Assembly: GCF_026240635.1 (NCBI RefSeq)
Contig: NZ_CP110848.1
Location: 2,448,501-2,512,500 of the forward strand
Length of the DNA stretch: 64,000 bases
Reading direction: 5' to 3'
From: Trichothermofontia sichuanensis B231
Lineage (GTDB): Bacteria > Cyanobacteriota > Cyanobacteriia > B231
Shown here: positions 8,135 through 17,625 of the stretch, one piece after another
Layout of the letters: each line of letters begins with the position of its first letter
Position numbering within the stretch: the first letter of the stretch is position 1
Translations under genes and position numbers: made by a program
The notes under the pieces: model-generated
Seen by the model: only the letters and a program-made list of their open reading frames with translations
What the model was told of the DNA's origin: nothing
The model's database searches: none

Positions 8135-9403
8135 ATGGCCCGTTTTCTGCATGTTGCTGATGTGCATCTCGGCTACGATCGCTACGACAACCCCCAACGT
8201 AGTCGCGATTTTTTCTGGGCTTTTCAAGACGCGCTGCAACGGTATGCGATCGAAGCGGCAGTCGATTTTGTCCTGATTGCGGGGGATTTATTTGAACATC
8301 GCCATATTCATCCGGCAACGCTGAACCAGGCGCAGTTGTGTTTAGAGCCATTGCGGGAGGCGAACATTCCGGTACTGGCGATCGAGGGGAATCATGATCA
8401 CTGCCCCTACGGCACGAAGACCAGTTGGTTACGGTACCTGGCTGATTGGGAGTATTTAATTCTCTTGGAACCGGACGAAGATGCAATGGGGGATAACGGT
8501 CTTCTCAGTCCTTGGGACCCAGCAGTGCATCGGGGGGGCTATATTGACCTGCCCTGTGGGGTGCGGGTGGTGGGGTCCCATTGGTACGGGGCTGCGGCTC
8601 CCCAAATGATTGCGAAATTGGCTGCGGCTTTGCCAAACTTGCCCCCCGGTCCAGACTATACAGTGATGATGTTCCATCACGGCTTGGAGGGACAAATCAG
8701 TCGCTATACGGGGGCGCTGCGCTATGAGGATCTGCTGCCCCTCAAGCAAGCCGGGGTTGATTATTTAGCCTTAGGTCATATTCATAAGAGTTATGCCGTA
8801 GAGGGCTGGATTTTTAATCCGGGCGCGGTGGAAGCCAATAGTGTGGCCGAAAGTCGGGATCAGATTAGCCGGGGCGTCTACCTGGTCGAGTTGAACGAGG
8901 CCGGTATCCACGCGACCCTCCAGCAGGATTATCACCAACGCCCGATCGTGCGCCTCACCTATAAAGCCGATAAACGTCAATCTCAAGTGGAGTTAGAGCA
9001 GGCGATCGTCGAGCAGGTGACGCAACTGGCACGGGCCGGTGCGACGGCGGACGCGATCGTGGAGCTGCGGATACAGGGGCAAATCGGGTTCAGCCGCCTG
9101 GATTGGGATCTGCGGTCACTGCGCGAGCAGTTACTGACCCTGAGTCGCGCTCTGATCTTGTTGTTAAAACCCGATATGGCAGATACCGCCTATGAAACCT
9201 ATTTAGCCGATACGGGCACGGGTTCGCCGCCCCGTCAGGTGATCGAACGGCAAGTCTTCCAGGATCTCCTGGTTGCCCAAACCCAGTATGAAGATCAGGC
9301 TGACACCCTGACCCAGGGGTTAATTGACCTGAAGGAGCGTACCCTCGCCGAACAGTCAGACGCCGATCTCTACGCCTTCGTCAGCACTCTCCTCGCCTCT
9401 TAA
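8135..9403 (+). CDS. sbcD: SbcD/Mre11-like DNA repair exonuclease
   Basis: The product (422 residues) carries the calcineurin-like phosphodiesterase motifs of Mre11/SbcD in order: HVADVHLGYD, AGDLFEH, EGNHDHCP, FHHG and GHIHKS with FNPGAVEANS. These bind two metal ions and cut DNA ends in double-strand break and hairpin repair, normally with the ATPase SbcC/Rad50. No sbcC lies next to it. I started at the ATG at 8135 because homology begins at MARFLHVADVHLG; an upstream in-frame extension would run through the tandem leader repeat. The C-terminal about 150 residues match the capping region only loosely. Symbol by family resemblance. Confidence 0.85.
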   Translation: MARFLHVADVHLGYDRYDNPQRSRDFFWAFQDALQRYAIEAAVDFVLIAGDLFEHRHIHPATLNQAQLCLEPLREANIPVLAIEGNHDHCPYGTKTSWLRYLADWEYLILLEPDEDAMGDNGLLSPWDPAVHRGGYIDLPCGVRVVGSHWYGAAAPQMIAKLAAALPNLPPGPDYTVMMFHHGLEGQISRYTGALRYEDLLPLKQAGVDYLALGHIHKSYAVEGWIFNPGAVEANSVAESRDQISRGVYLVELNEAGIHATLQQDYHQRPIVRLTYKADKRQSQVELEQAIVEQVTQLARAGATADAIVELRIQGQIGFSRLDWDLRSLREQLLTLSRALILLLKPDMADTAYETYLADTGTGSPPRQVIERQVFQDLLVAQTQYEDQADTLTQGLIDLKERTLAEQSDADLYAFVSTLLAS

Positions 9404-9488
9404 TCCCCTGGGTACCTTCATGCCCCTGGATCTGCGTCTGTTTGTGTTAAGAGTCTCTTTGTGTTAAAAAATCTGCGCCCTGTCTCGC

Positions 9489-10553
9489 ATGACCACTCCC
9501 CTCGTCACCCGTAACGCTTCCCTGCGCACGATCGTCCAAACCGCGATCACCTTCCTTACCAGTGACACTGCCCTCTACGTGGGCAAGCGCCTCTTGCAAG
9601 CCCTGTTCACCCTGCTCCTCGCGTCGGCCCTCAGCTTTTTTATTATTCAACTGGCTCCCGGCGATTATGTAGATACCCTGCGCCAAAACCCCCAGATCTC
9701 CCAGGCTCGTCTCGAAGAATTACAACGCCAATTTGGCCTCGATCGCCCCTGGCCGGAGCAATATGGCCGTTGGCTGTGGCAAATTATCCGCTATGGTAAC
9801 TTTGGTGAAAGTTTCGTCTATGAGCGATCGGTGGCCTCGTTACTCTGGGAACGGATGGGCGCAACCCTACTGTTGGCCGTGTCTTCATTGATTGTGACCT
9901 GGGCGATCGCGATTCCCCTGGGGATTATTGGTGCCGTGAAACAGGATCAATGGGTCGATCGTGGCCTCCGGGTTCTGAGTTACCTGGGGCAAGGTTTACC
10001 CAGCTTTGTCACCGCCCTGTTGTTGCTCGTCCTGGCTCAAAATACCTCGCCCCTGTTCCCCGTGGGGGATATGACCAGCACCTTTCATGACGATCTGTCG
10101 CCTCTAGGGAAAGTGTTGGATATTGGCTGGCACATGATTTTACCGACGATCGCCTTGAGCATCACCAGCTTTGCGGGCCTCCAGCGCATCACCCGTGGGG
10201 AACTCCTGGATGTGCTGCGCCAAGATTATATTCAAACGGCACGGGCCAAGGGCTTACCAGAACACCGGGTTATCTACGGCCATGCCCTGCGTAATGCCAT
10301 TAATCCCCTAATTACCCTACTGGGGTTTGAGTTTGCCAGCCTCTTGAGCGGCGCCTTTATTACAGAATACTTTTTCAACTGGCCGGGTCTCGGTCGGTTG
10401 ATTCTACAAGCCGTCTTCAACCAGGATGTTTATTTGGTGATGGCCAGTCTGATGATGGGGGCGGTGATGTTGATCGTGGGTAACCTGTTGGCCGATCTAC
10501 TACTACGGGCCGTCGATCCACGCATCCAGTTTACTCAAGATGCCCTGCGTTAA
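9489..10553 (+). CDS. ABC transporter permease, DppB/OppB type
   Basis: A 354-residue inner-membrane permease with six predicted helices. The first, long periplasmic loop begins LAPGDYVDTLRQNP, as in DppB/OppB. The cytoplasmic coupling (EAA-type) motif appears as TARAKGLPEHRVIYGHALRNA, and the end LADLLLRAVDPRIQ is typical of this family. Such permeases pair with a DppC-like permease, ATPases and a solute-binding protein to import peptides or related solutes. None of these partners is adjacent, which is common in cyanobacteria where subunits are scattered. It lies 85 bases after the nuclease gene on the same strand. Confidence 0.88.
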   Translation: MTTPLVTRNASLRTIVQTAITFLTSDTALYVGKRLLQALFTLLLASALSFFIIQLAPGDYVDTLRQNPQISQARLEELQRQFGLDRPWPEQYGRWLWQIIRYGNFGESFVYERSVASLLWERMGATLLLAVSSLIVTWAIAIPLGIIGAVKQDQWVDRGLRVLSYLGQGLPSFVTALLLLVLAQNTSPLFPVGDMTSTFHDDLSPLGKVLDIGWHMILPTIALSITSFAGLQRITRGELLDVLRQDYIQTARAKGLPEHRVIYGHALRNAINPLITLLGFEFASLLSGAFITEYFFNWPGLGRLILQAVFNQDVYLVMASLMMGAVMLIVGNLLADLLLRAVDPRIQFTQDALR

Positions 10554-10561
10554 CCCTACCC

Positions 10562-11176
10562 TTATATCCCCGCGGCAAAGACCTGTTCTGCTGTCAAATT
10601 TAACTCTGGAAAAGCGACGGAGAGAATGCGATCGCTGCCTCGAAATAGCTGCCCCTGATACTCGCCATTCACAAGTTGATAAACCGAAAGGGTGGGTTCT
10701 TTAGGGGAACCAATATAGCGACTACCTCCTAGACCCAAGTAATCGACAATCCAGTATTCAGGAATTCCCAAGGCTTCATAGTCAATAAACTTGTGACCAT
10801 AGTCATCACGCCAGTTCGTACTGACCACTTCAATCACGACCCGGACTGATTTACCCTGAGTAATTGTGGAACGTTGCTTCCAGAGGGGTTCCTCACTCAA
10901 CACCGCCTGATCCAGAATAATCACATCCGGATTGTAGCCCGACTTATCAGTGTCAAGCGGCTTGACGATCACCTGCCTGGGAATCAAATAAGGCAGCGCC
11001 AAGCGATCAATTTCAACCCCTAGCTTCATGCCCAAAAAACCACCCACCTGCTCATGGGTTCCGGTTGGCTGCATAGTAATCACAACCCCATTCCACAATT
11101 CATAACGACCATACCCATCGGGATACCAGTTGAGAAACGCCTCTAGGGTCATTAATTCAGGAACCGCTTGCAACAT
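10562..11176 (-). CDS. Uma2 family (PD-(D/E)XK) nuclease-like protein
   Basis: The product (204 residues) has the Uma2/DUF820 pattern: MTLEAFLNWYPDGYGRYELWNGVVI near the start, YNPDVIILD (candidate active Asp), VIEVVSTNWRDDYGHKFIDYEALGIPEYWIVD (Glu and Lys region). This PD-(D/E)XK-like family is greatly expanded in cyanobacteria and its role is unknown. It converges on the permease gene, with stops nine bases apart. Five further Uma2 genes occur in this window, all outside this position. Confidence 0.88.
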   Translation of the reverse strand: MLQAVPELMTLEAFLNWYPDGYGRYELWNGVVITMQPTGTHEQVGGFLGMKLGVEIDRLALPYLIPRQVIVKPLDTDKSGYNPDVIILDQAVLSEEPLWKQRSTITQGKSVRVVIEVVSTNWRDDYGHKFIDYEALGIPEYWIVDYLGLGGSRYIGSPKEPTLSVYQLVNGEYQGQLFRGSDRILSVAFPELNLTAEQVFAAGI

Positions 11177-11235
11177 GACTCTGAAAGCTCCGAAGAGGAA
11201 ATTAGAGTTATTTGAGATTAGGAAGAGATATCTAA

Positions 11236-11303
11236 GCCTCTCCCAGAGTGAGAGAGGGGTTGGGGGTGAGGGTGCTGTTTCAGCCTAAATTGCAATGACT
11301 ATA
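11236..11303 (-). mobile_element. Truncated copy of the 107 bp repeat element
   Basis: Read on the minus strand it begins TATAGTCATTGCAATTTA and continues through GCTGAAAC and CCTCACCCCC to the GGGAGAGG palindrome. It then stops short of the right third found in the full copies at 14382, 24929 and 52872. It lies between the Uma2 gene and the small gene at 11457. Confidence 0.75.
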
Positions 11304-11456
11304 GTCTTTACTTTAGCCGTTACGAGTGACGATTGCCCCCGCCCAAATCGTCCGATCGGGTGACGCCTTCGGGGGACGTGCCGCACCGGGCAGACTGACT
11401 AAGCTAGATCCCAACCTAGCATCCCATTGCATCTACCCTGCTCAGGAGGCAGATCC

Positions 11457-11666
11457 ATGCAAGCTGCGACGACAACGCCCCTTTCCCGCAGTCAATTCAA
11501 GACCGTCATTCAGCAGATTTTACGCACGGGCAAGATCACGCCAGACGCCAAGCACCAGCTTCTGGCCGCCAACCGTTGGGAAGCCCCCCTCACCGTTGAA
11601 GAATTGGCTGCGGTTCAGGCCGTGACTGCTCGCCTCCAGATGGGTTTTGTGCGCGTAGTGGATTAA
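11457..11666 (+). CDS. Small conserved-type hypothetical protein
   Basis: A 69-residue protein starting MQAATTTPLSRSQFKTVIQ at an ATG preceded by AGGAGGC, a good ribosome site. The sequence AKHQLLAANRWEAPLTVEELAAVQAV is strongly coding in character and helical. I know no functional name. Its stop overlaps the stop of the opposing guanylyltransferase gene by four bases. Confidence 0.65.
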   Translation: MQAATTTPLSRSQFKTVIQQILRTGKITPDAKHQLLAANRWEAPLTVEELAAVQAVTARLQMGFVRVVD

Positions 11667-14230
11667 AGTTCGATCATTTCCCGCACTTCCGTAATGCCCT
11701 GTTCCGCATCCACAAATTCCTGCACCCGTGCCCGATACTCCCGCAGGATCTCATCCACCCAATGGCGATCGGCACTGTTCGCGAACAAATGCACCAGCGG
11801 TTCCCCCGCATCGGGCAAGACTAAAATCCAACTGTCCCGATTCGGGCTAAAGATTTTTACCCCATCGATGAGTTCAATGTCTGCTGCCGGATGGGTTTCC
11901 ACCAGGTAGCGCATCAGTGTTCCCTTGGCGCCCCAGGGACACCGAACGGTATAACTCTTGTGATACACGTTGGGTAAGTCGGCTCGCATTTGCCCTAGGG
12001 CACGAGGGCCGCCGCCTATCCCATTTTGTTCTTGTAAAGACAACATTTCCACCAATTTTGCCACACAGAACATGGCATCAAAGCCGGGGTGTAATTGGGG
12101 GAAAATAAAACCCATTTCACCGCTGCCCCCCAGGACGACATTGGGATTCGTTTGGCAGGCTTCCATCAAGGCTGTCGGGTTGGCCTTGGTCCGAATGACA
12201 TGGCCGCCGTGACGATAGGCGATTTGCTCGATCGCGCTAGAGGCATGAACCGGCACCACCACCGTCCCACGCGGATGCTGGGTCAGGACCATATTCACCA
12301 TCAGGGCCGTCAGGGTTTCGCCGCGAATGGCGATGCCCATCTCGTCCACCAAGACCAACTGTTCACCATTGGCTGCCATCTGGACCCCAAAGCTGGCCTT
12401 CAGTGCCTCAACCACGTGACCCAATTGATTGAGCAGGGCTTCCCGTTCCGTGTGGGTGGGTCCCGTCTGATGCAGGCTGGCGTTAAGGACGACAGCATCA
12501 CAGCCAAATTTCGCTAGGAGTTGGGGTAAGACGGCCCCGGAGACGGCGTAGGCGTAGTCAATTACAATTTTCGATCGCCCCCGCTGAATCGCCTCTACAT
12601 TGAGATTGCGCTCAAACCCCTGACTGTAAAGCTCGATCACCTGGGTGGGATACACCATGTTGCCAATTTCATGGATCTGGGCACGGCGCATATCTTCCTT
12701 AAAAAAGGCCCCTTCAATCTTTTTCTCCTTCGCCTTGGTGATGTTAATGCCTTTGTGATCGAAAAATTCAATCAGAATATGATCTGGACGATCAGGATGA
12801 ATGCGCACATGAATCCCCCCGACCGCTGCCAACGTGGGGACGACCGATCGCGCGAGGGGTAAGGCCGTCGCCTGGAGGTTGTGAATATGAACCCCCACCG
12901 ACATCAGGCCCGCGATCAGCGATCGCGATACCATGCGGGAAATACTGCGCTGGTCGCGTGAGACTGTCACATGGGCACCCTGGCGCAGCGTCGATCCGTA
13001 GGCAGCCCCCAACTTGACCGCAAATTCCGGTGTGATGTCGATATTCGCTAGCCCACTGACGCCGCGTTGACCAAAGAGGTTGCGACGGGCCGTACTGCCC
13101 CAGATCAGATTCAGGTTAACGATCGCGCCGGAGTCAATGCGCTTACTCGGCCACACCCGCACCATTGGGCTAATCTGGGCCTCTTCGCCGATCGACGACA
13201 GCGCCCCCACCACTGCCCCCTCCAACACCTGGGCACGGCGATCGATGCGTGTGCCCCTGGCAATTACACAGGCTCGCAAATTCGCCTCTTCCCCAATCAC
13301 ACACCCACTCCAGATCACCGGACGCTTGAGCGTAGCATCGGCATGGATGGTCACGTTATCGCCAATCACAGTACCCGCATCAATGTGAACTCGCGGTCCA
13401 ATCCGGCAGTTGCTGCCAATTAAAACCGGGGTTTCAATTTGGGCGAGGGGATCGATCGTCGTATTTTGACCTACCCAGAGACCGGGCGATCGCTCGTAGT
13501 AGGCAAAGGTCAAATGTGCCCGCCCATGCAGTGCATCAAACTGGGCCTGCCGATAGGCTTCCAAATGCCCCACATCACACCAATAACCTTGGGCAATATA
13601 GCCATACATGGGTTCCCCCTTGGCTAACATCAGGGGAAACAAATCTTTAGAAAAATCACACTCCTGGTATGTCGGCAAATATTCCAGTACTTTGGGTTCC
13701 AGGATATAAATGCCTGTATTGACCGTATCAGAAAAAACTTCACTGGCGGAGGGTTTCTCGAGAAACCGTTGGATTTGCCCTGTTTTGGGATCGGTGATGA
13801 CTGCTCCAAACTCCAACGGATTAGAGACACGCGTAAGAATCAATGTAGCTTGCGACTGTTTATGGCGATGGTAGTCGATCGCGGCCTGCAAATCAAAATC
13901 CGTAATGCAATCGCCACTAATCACCAGAAACGTATCATCTAGCAACTCTGCAATGTTCTTCACACACCCCGCCGTGCCCAGAGGTTGATCTTCCTCCACG
14001 GCGTAGGTGATACGCACCCCAAATTCACTCCCATCCTGGAAATAATCCTGGAGGGCATCGGGCAGGTAATGGAGGGTTGCAATTACTTCTGTGATGTGGT
14101 GGCGTTTGAGCAGGTTGATAATATGCTCGGCGATCGGGCGATTCAGGATCGGCACCATTGGCTTGGGCAAATCACAGGTCAAGGGCCGCAACCGGGTACC
14201 TGAACCACCGGCCATGAGTACTGCTCGCAT
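11663..14230 (-). CDS. Mannose-1-phosphate guanylyltransferase/phosphomannomutase-like fusion
   Basis: Start ATG at 14230 is set by AGGAGGTG just upstream. Residues 1-235 form a sugar nucleotidyltransferase with MRAVLMAGGSGTRLRPLT and LPKPMVPILNRP. Residues about 245-370 are a left-handed beta-helix of hexapeptide repeats (VLIGSNCRIGPRVHIDAG). The remaining about 480 residues resemble phosphomannomutase/phosphoglucomutase, ending near LFANSADRHWVDEIL. It should make GDP-mannose or a related nucleotide sugar for surface polysaccharides. The usual catalytic serine loop (TASHNP type) appears here as TVSRDQRSISRM, so the mutase half may not be catalytic. This fused form occurs in other cyanobacteria, so the fusion itself is not an error. 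Confidence 0.85.
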   Translation of the reverse strand: MRAVLMAGGSGTRLRPLTCDLPKPMVPILNRPIAEHIINLLKRHHITEVIATLHYLPDALQDYFQDGSEFGVRITYAVEEDQPLGTAGCVKNIAELLDDTFLVISGDCITDFDLQAAIDYHRHKQSQATLILTRVSNPLEFGAVITDPKTGQIQRFLEKPSASEVFSDTVNTGIYILEPKVLEYLPTYQECDFSKDLFPLMLAKGEPMYGYIAQGYWCDVGHLEAYRQAQFDALHGRAHLTFAYYERSPGLWVGQNTTIDPLAQIETPVLIGSNCRIGPRVHIDAGTVIGDNVTIHADATLKRPVIWSGCVIGEEANLRACVIARGTRIDRRAQVLEGAVVGALSSIGEEAQISPMVRVWPSKRIDSGAIVNLNLIWGSTARRNLFGQRGVSGLANIDITPEFAVKLGAAYGSTLRQGAHVTVSRDQRSISRMVSRSLIAGLMSVGVHIHNLQATALPLARSVVPTLAAVGGIHVRIHPDRPDHILIEFFDHKGINITKAKEKKIEGAFFKEDMRRAQIHEIGNMVYPTQVIELYSQGFERNLNVEAIQRGRSKIVIDYAYAVSGAVLPQLLAKFGCDAVVLNASLHQTGPTHTEREALLNQLGHVVEALKASFGVQMAANGEQLVLVDEMGIAIRGETLTALMVNMVLTQHPRGTVVVPVHASSAIEQIAYRHGGHVIRTKANPTALMEACQTNPNVVLGGSGEMGFIFPQLHPGFDAMFCVAKLVEMLSLQEQNGIGGGPRALGQMRADLPNVYHKSYTVRCPWGAKGTLMRYLVETHPAADIELIDGVKIFSPNRDSWILVLPDAGEPLVHLFANSADRHWVDEILREYRARVQEFVDAEQGITEVREMIEL

Positions 14231-14381
14231 AGCACCTCCTTCCTCCTTCGCAGTGACCGTGCCACTTTCCTTTACCATAACCATATTCTGGCTAGGGCCG
14301 TAGGGAAGGAAGGATTAACTTCATTCTGAACTAAACGTCAAGCCGCGATCGGCACTCAACGATATAGCGAGGCTTTGAATG

Positions 14382-14488
14382 TATAGTCATTGCAATTTAA
14401 GCTGAAACAGTACCCTCACCCCCAGCCCCTCTCCCAGGGCGGGAGAGGGGAGTGAAAAACTGTATCGTTCTTATTTGGATTGACCATA
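14382..14488 (+). mobile_element. 107 bp MITE-like element, full copy
   Basis: It begins TATAGTCATTGCAATTTA and ends TTTGGATTGACCATA, an imperfect terminal inverted repeat. The middle holds a palindrome, CCCTCTCCC with GGGAGAGGG. Its length of 107 bases is identical in the copies at 24929 and 52872. TA at both ends suggests a TA target duplication, as with IS630/Tc1-type transposases. There is no coding capacity. Confidence 0.85.
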
Positions 14489-14629
14489 AAGTACAGATCT
14501 ATAAAAACCCCCTAGAACCCCCCTAAAGACAGAGGAAACGCCAAGGACTGCCTGTCCCTTCGTGCCCTTTGTACTGGCATGGTGCAAAATCCAGGCGGTT
14601 CTCAATCTGGGCGGGTATCGAACGGATAG

Positions 14630-15253
14630 TTACCCCCGACACATCACCTGGCGCATCTGACGCAGGTTATTAGGCAGATCCATCTGCATCGCTTGTTGAA
14701 TAAAGCAACTGGGTACCGGAATGGTCGGCGTTGCCTGGACCCGATAGCTCAGGATCGTTCCTTGTTGATAGGGATATAACCAAAGATCTGCGGCAAAGTC
14801 CCGCAAACTCCCTCGCTCTAAGCGGAACGCAATCGTATCTCCCGTCTCCGGTTGTTCGATCACGTCCAGGAACACTTCCACCTCAAGATTTAATAGGAAA
14901 AAGGATTTTTGGGCCGTCTGATAAAGCCGCTTCCGGGTAACCCCGGCTGCGACCACGCCCAACACCTCACTGCGGGTTACGTCGGGAAAGTATTCGGTCC
15001 ACCGAGAATAGTGAGTGATATGGTGCCAGACCTGGGCACGATCGCGGGGAATATAGACCCAAGCAGTTACGGCTCCCCCCCAGTCAGAGTAGGTATGGGG
15101 CTGGGTGACGATCGCGCCTCGGATCAAGGACTCCAGACGGTTGGCATCAAGCTGAAAGCGGAATTGAGTTGGGGCGGCACTGCCCCCAGAGATAGTCGTT
15201 GTCGTTTCGTTGATAGCAGTGATGGTAGTACGGGGGGATAGGGTTGCGACCAT
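14630..15253 (-). CDS. SRPBCC (START/cyclase-like) fold protein
   Basis: The central part, residues about 65-205, has the SRPBCC pattern: AVTAWVYIPRDRAQVWHHITHYSRWTEYFPDV followed by SEVLGV and a long beta region (GTILSYRVQATPTIPVPS). Such domains form a hydrophobic ligand pocket and are found in lipid, cyclase and CoQ-binding proteins. The ligand is unknown. The start at 15253 (MVATLSP) is chosen over a GTG twelve bases upstream; neither has a strong ribosome site. The N-terminal about 50 residues are low in complexity (Thr-rich). Confidence 0.75.
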   Translation of the reverse strand: MVATLSPRTTITAINETTTTISGGSAAPTQFRFQLDANRLESLIRGAIVTQPHTYSDWGGAVTAWVYIPRDRAQVWHHITHYSRWTEYFPDVTRSEVLGVVAAGVTRKRLYQTAQKSFFLLNLEVEVFLDVIEQPETGDTIAFRLERGSLRDFAADLWLYPYQQGTILSYRVQATPTIPVPSCFIQQAMQMDLPNNLRQMRQVMCRG

Positions 15254-15480
15254 GCTTGTCCACACTTATATTTATTCGGACGGGACCTCGCAAGAAACCG
15301 ACGCGGCTCAAGCAGTCAGGCTTAAGTTGTCAACTCAAGGCGTGTGTCTCACTCCCTATAAGGTACCCCTCGCCCCCTAGAGAAGCAACAAATTCACCAA
15401 AATCTCATCTTGGTCCCTCTGGTGCGCGGCAGCAGCGGGTGGTCAACCTTCCTGATGGGTGTAAAGTTAGGCAGATCTTC

Positions 15481-15960
15481 TTACTGACCTTGGATAGTCA
15501 AGACCGAACAGGGGGCGTGGTGCAGCACATAGTTACTGACACTCCCCAGCAGCAGTTCACTTAATCCCGATCGCCCCCGTCGCCCGATGATAATCAGATC
15601 AGCCTTCCAACTTTTAGCAATCTTGCAGATCAATTGGCCTGGATCGCCCACATTTTGGCTAAACTCAGTGGGAATGCCCAAGGCTGTGGCTTTGTCCGTT
15701 TGGGCACGCAGGTAATCCAGGCCCGTTTCCTCGATCGTTTGCCATTGCTTCATATAGTTCTTCAGCGCTTCGGTGTGTGCTGCGGAGTAAATGCTATCAG
15801 GTTCTGGATAGACCGGGGGGGGATAATCTTCGCCAAACGGTGGCAGAACATGGAGCAGCATCAGACCAGCATTGCAGAGTTTAGCCAACTCTAGGCCCCG
15901 CTCAAAAATAAGCTGGCTGGTAGCAGAATTATCTAGACCAATGAGGATTTTCTTAAACAT
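15481..15960 (-). CDS. Universal stress protein (UspA family)
   Basis: The 159-residue product begins MFKKILIGLDNSATSQ and ends with IIGRRGRSGLSELLLGSVSNYVLHHAPCSVLTI. The latter is the G-2x-G-9x-G(S) loop of the ATP-binding UspA class. A central segment of about 30 residues (DYPPPVYPEPDSIY) is longer than in minimal UspA, as is common in cyanobacterial members. These proteins are dimeric cytoplasmic stress factors with no fixed reaction. The ATG at 15960 is used; an upstream in-frame codon at 16002 has no support. Confidence 0.9.
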   Translation of the reverse strand: MFKKILIGLDNSATSQLIFERGLELAKLCNAGLMLLHVLPPFGEDYPPPVYPEPDSIYSAAHTEALKNYMKQWQTIEETGLDYLRAQTDKATALGIPTEFSQNVGDPGQLICKIAKSWKADLIIIGRRGRSGLSELLLGSVSNYVLHHAPCSVLTIQGQ

Positions 15961-16116
15961 TGTCCAAGCCCCTTGCTTCAAAACGGAATTGGGCAGCAGC
16001 ACTGTCTACACCTTAAGCCGCTAAGCCTACTGCCATGGTTGATATCGCTAACTGACCCTACTCTAAGCGAAAGCTCTCGGACTACGCAGAAATTTATTAA
16101 AATTGTCAAAATTAGC

Positions 16117-16228
16117 GGCTCTCCTGAGTTTATGGTGGGGGCGCTACGCGCCCCCACCATAAACTCAACGTTTCCGATCGTTTATTTGTAGTTGCTGATA
16201 CTGTTTACCCCAAAATCCCAGAAGAGCC
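16117..16228 (+). mobile_element. 112 bp MITE with 8 bp target duplication, copy 1
   Basis: The termini are GGCTCTCCTGAG and, inverted at the other end, GGCTCTTCTGGG. Immediately outside both ends is AAATTAGC (16109-16116 and 16229-16236), a perfect 8 bp direct repeat. Inside is a hairpin at 16126-16166 with perfect 19-base arms (GAGTTTATGGTGGGGGCGC) and the loop TAC. GGCTCT ends with 8 bp duplications are what ISL3-type transposases make; that assignment is inference. Confidence 0.9.
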
Positions 16229-16262
16229 AAATTAGCAAAAGTCAGTTGCCAGGAAAATCGCT

Positions 16263-16520
16263 ATGAATGAGACGCAGGCAGCCAATGCGCAATTTCTAAC
16301 GATCGAAGAAGCAACCCAAGTCGATGCCGCCCTGCTTTCCTCCCATGAGAAGTTCCTTGTACGGCTGACGATCTCATCCCTGCGCCTGCTGATCCAGATT
16401 GCTAAGGATGAACAGGTGGCGATCGCCGATCTCACGCCCCAACAAATTATCCACTGGTTTGAGCGCGATAGCCAAATCCGCCGGGAACAGGGCCAGGAGG
16501 CGGCTTTCCTGAAATGGTAA
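16263..16520 (+). CDS. Small conserved-type hypothetical protein
   Basis: An 85-residue helical protein with TIEEATQVDAALLSSHEKFLVRLTISSLRLL and IIHWFERDSQIR. A clean ATG and even codon use support a real gene. No known family is recognised. The MITE ends 27 bases before the right target repeat and start, so any promoter has been affected by the insertion or lies within it. Confidence 0.65.
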   Translation: MNETQAANAQFLTIEEATQVDAALLSSHEKFLVRLTISSLRLLIQIAKDEQVAIADLTPQQIIHWFERDSQIRREQGQEAAFLKW

Positions 16521-16602
16521 ACCAGAGCTTTAGGACAGGCTTATCTAGCGGCCTGGTTTTGACCTAACCCCTAGCGGTAACTCAGGGTAAACAATATCGC
16601 CA

Positions 16603-17349
16603 CTAGCCCAATTTCTCAGCGAAGAGGGCAAAAATAGCCTCCCAAGTTTGGGCGGCGACTTCAGGTCGGTAGTCGGGCCGTTGATCGCAGCAAAAGCCAT
16701 GCCCCGCGCCGGCAAACCGAAAGATCCGATGGTCTACCTGGTGAGCTTGGAGGGCAGCCGCGATCGCGTCGACCGCCGCCGCCGGAATCAGCGGATCATC
16801 CATCCCCAAAAAAACATAAATCGTCCCGTGGATGTCGGGCGTGCGCGTGATTGTGGGCGGTCCCTCATCACCAGGCGTCATCGTGGCAATGCCTGCACCA
16901 TAACAGGAAGCGGTGGCCCGAATTGCCGGGAGGGTTGCTGCCAGGTAGGCCACATGGCCCCCAAAACAAAAGCCAACACACCCCATGCCCCCCGGTTTAA
17001 CCCAGGGCTGTGCCTGTAGATAGGCAATAGTGGCTTGAATATCGCTTAACAGTTGTGATGCCCGCGTCTGGTTTTTGTGGTGTCGTCCTTCGGCTAACTC
17101 TGCCTCGCTGTAGCCCACCTCAAAGCCGGGAGCGGTGCGTTGGAACAGCGCAGGGGCGATCGCGACATACCCAGCTTGGGCGATCCGCTCCGTTACCTGA
17201 CGAATGTGGGCGTTTACCCCAAACACTTCCTGTAAAACGATCACTGCCGGGAAAGGCCCTCCCATCTGGGGATAGGCCAGATAGGCTTGAATCGCTAGGT
17301 CCCCATTGGGAACGGTTACAGATTCAGTATGGAGAGACGGATCAGACAT
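16603..17349 (-). CDS. Dienelactone hydrolase family protein
   Basis: A 248-residue alpha/beta hydrolase. The nucleophile elbow is GCVGFCFGGHVAYLA (Cys as in dienelactone hydrolase), the acid lies near GMDDPLIP and the histidine in AGHGFCCD. The opening VPNGDLAIQAYLAYP and PAVIVLQEVFGVN are typical. Substrates of these cytoplasmic enzymes in cyanobacteria are mostly unknown. ATG 17349 is chosen; an in-frame codon 15 bases upstream is possible. Confidence 0.88.
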   Translation of the reverse strand: MSDPSLHTESVTVPNGDLAIQAYLAYPQMGGPFPAVIVLQEVFGVNAHIRQVTERIAQAGYVAIAPALFQRTAPGFEVGYSEAELAEGRHHKNQTRASQLLSDIQATIAYLQAQPWVKPGGMGCVGFCFGGHVAYLAATLPAIRATASCYGAGIATMTPGDEGPPTITRTPDIHGTIYVFLGMDDPLIPAAAVDAIAAALQAHQVDHRIFRFAGAGHGFCCDQRPDYRPEVAAQTWEAIFALFAEKLG

Positions 17350-17625
17350 GGAGGATTCACCCAACCTTCAGCAGTTTAAATGTGAAGTGCGATTCCAGAT
17401 TTTCTCACGGCTTCCGAGTCATACACCACAATGACTGCCGCCAAATACCGAGTGTAGCTCATATCAGCTACCGGAATATAGACATTGGGGTTCTTCTACC
17501 TGCACCCGCTGCTCATTGTTGCAGATTATTGATCACCTATTGAACCCTCGAACCCGCCATTGAATGCCTGCTAGCGGTTGGCGGTTGGTGACACTGCGCC
17601 CATGAATGAAGCTAGGTTAGTGGAA

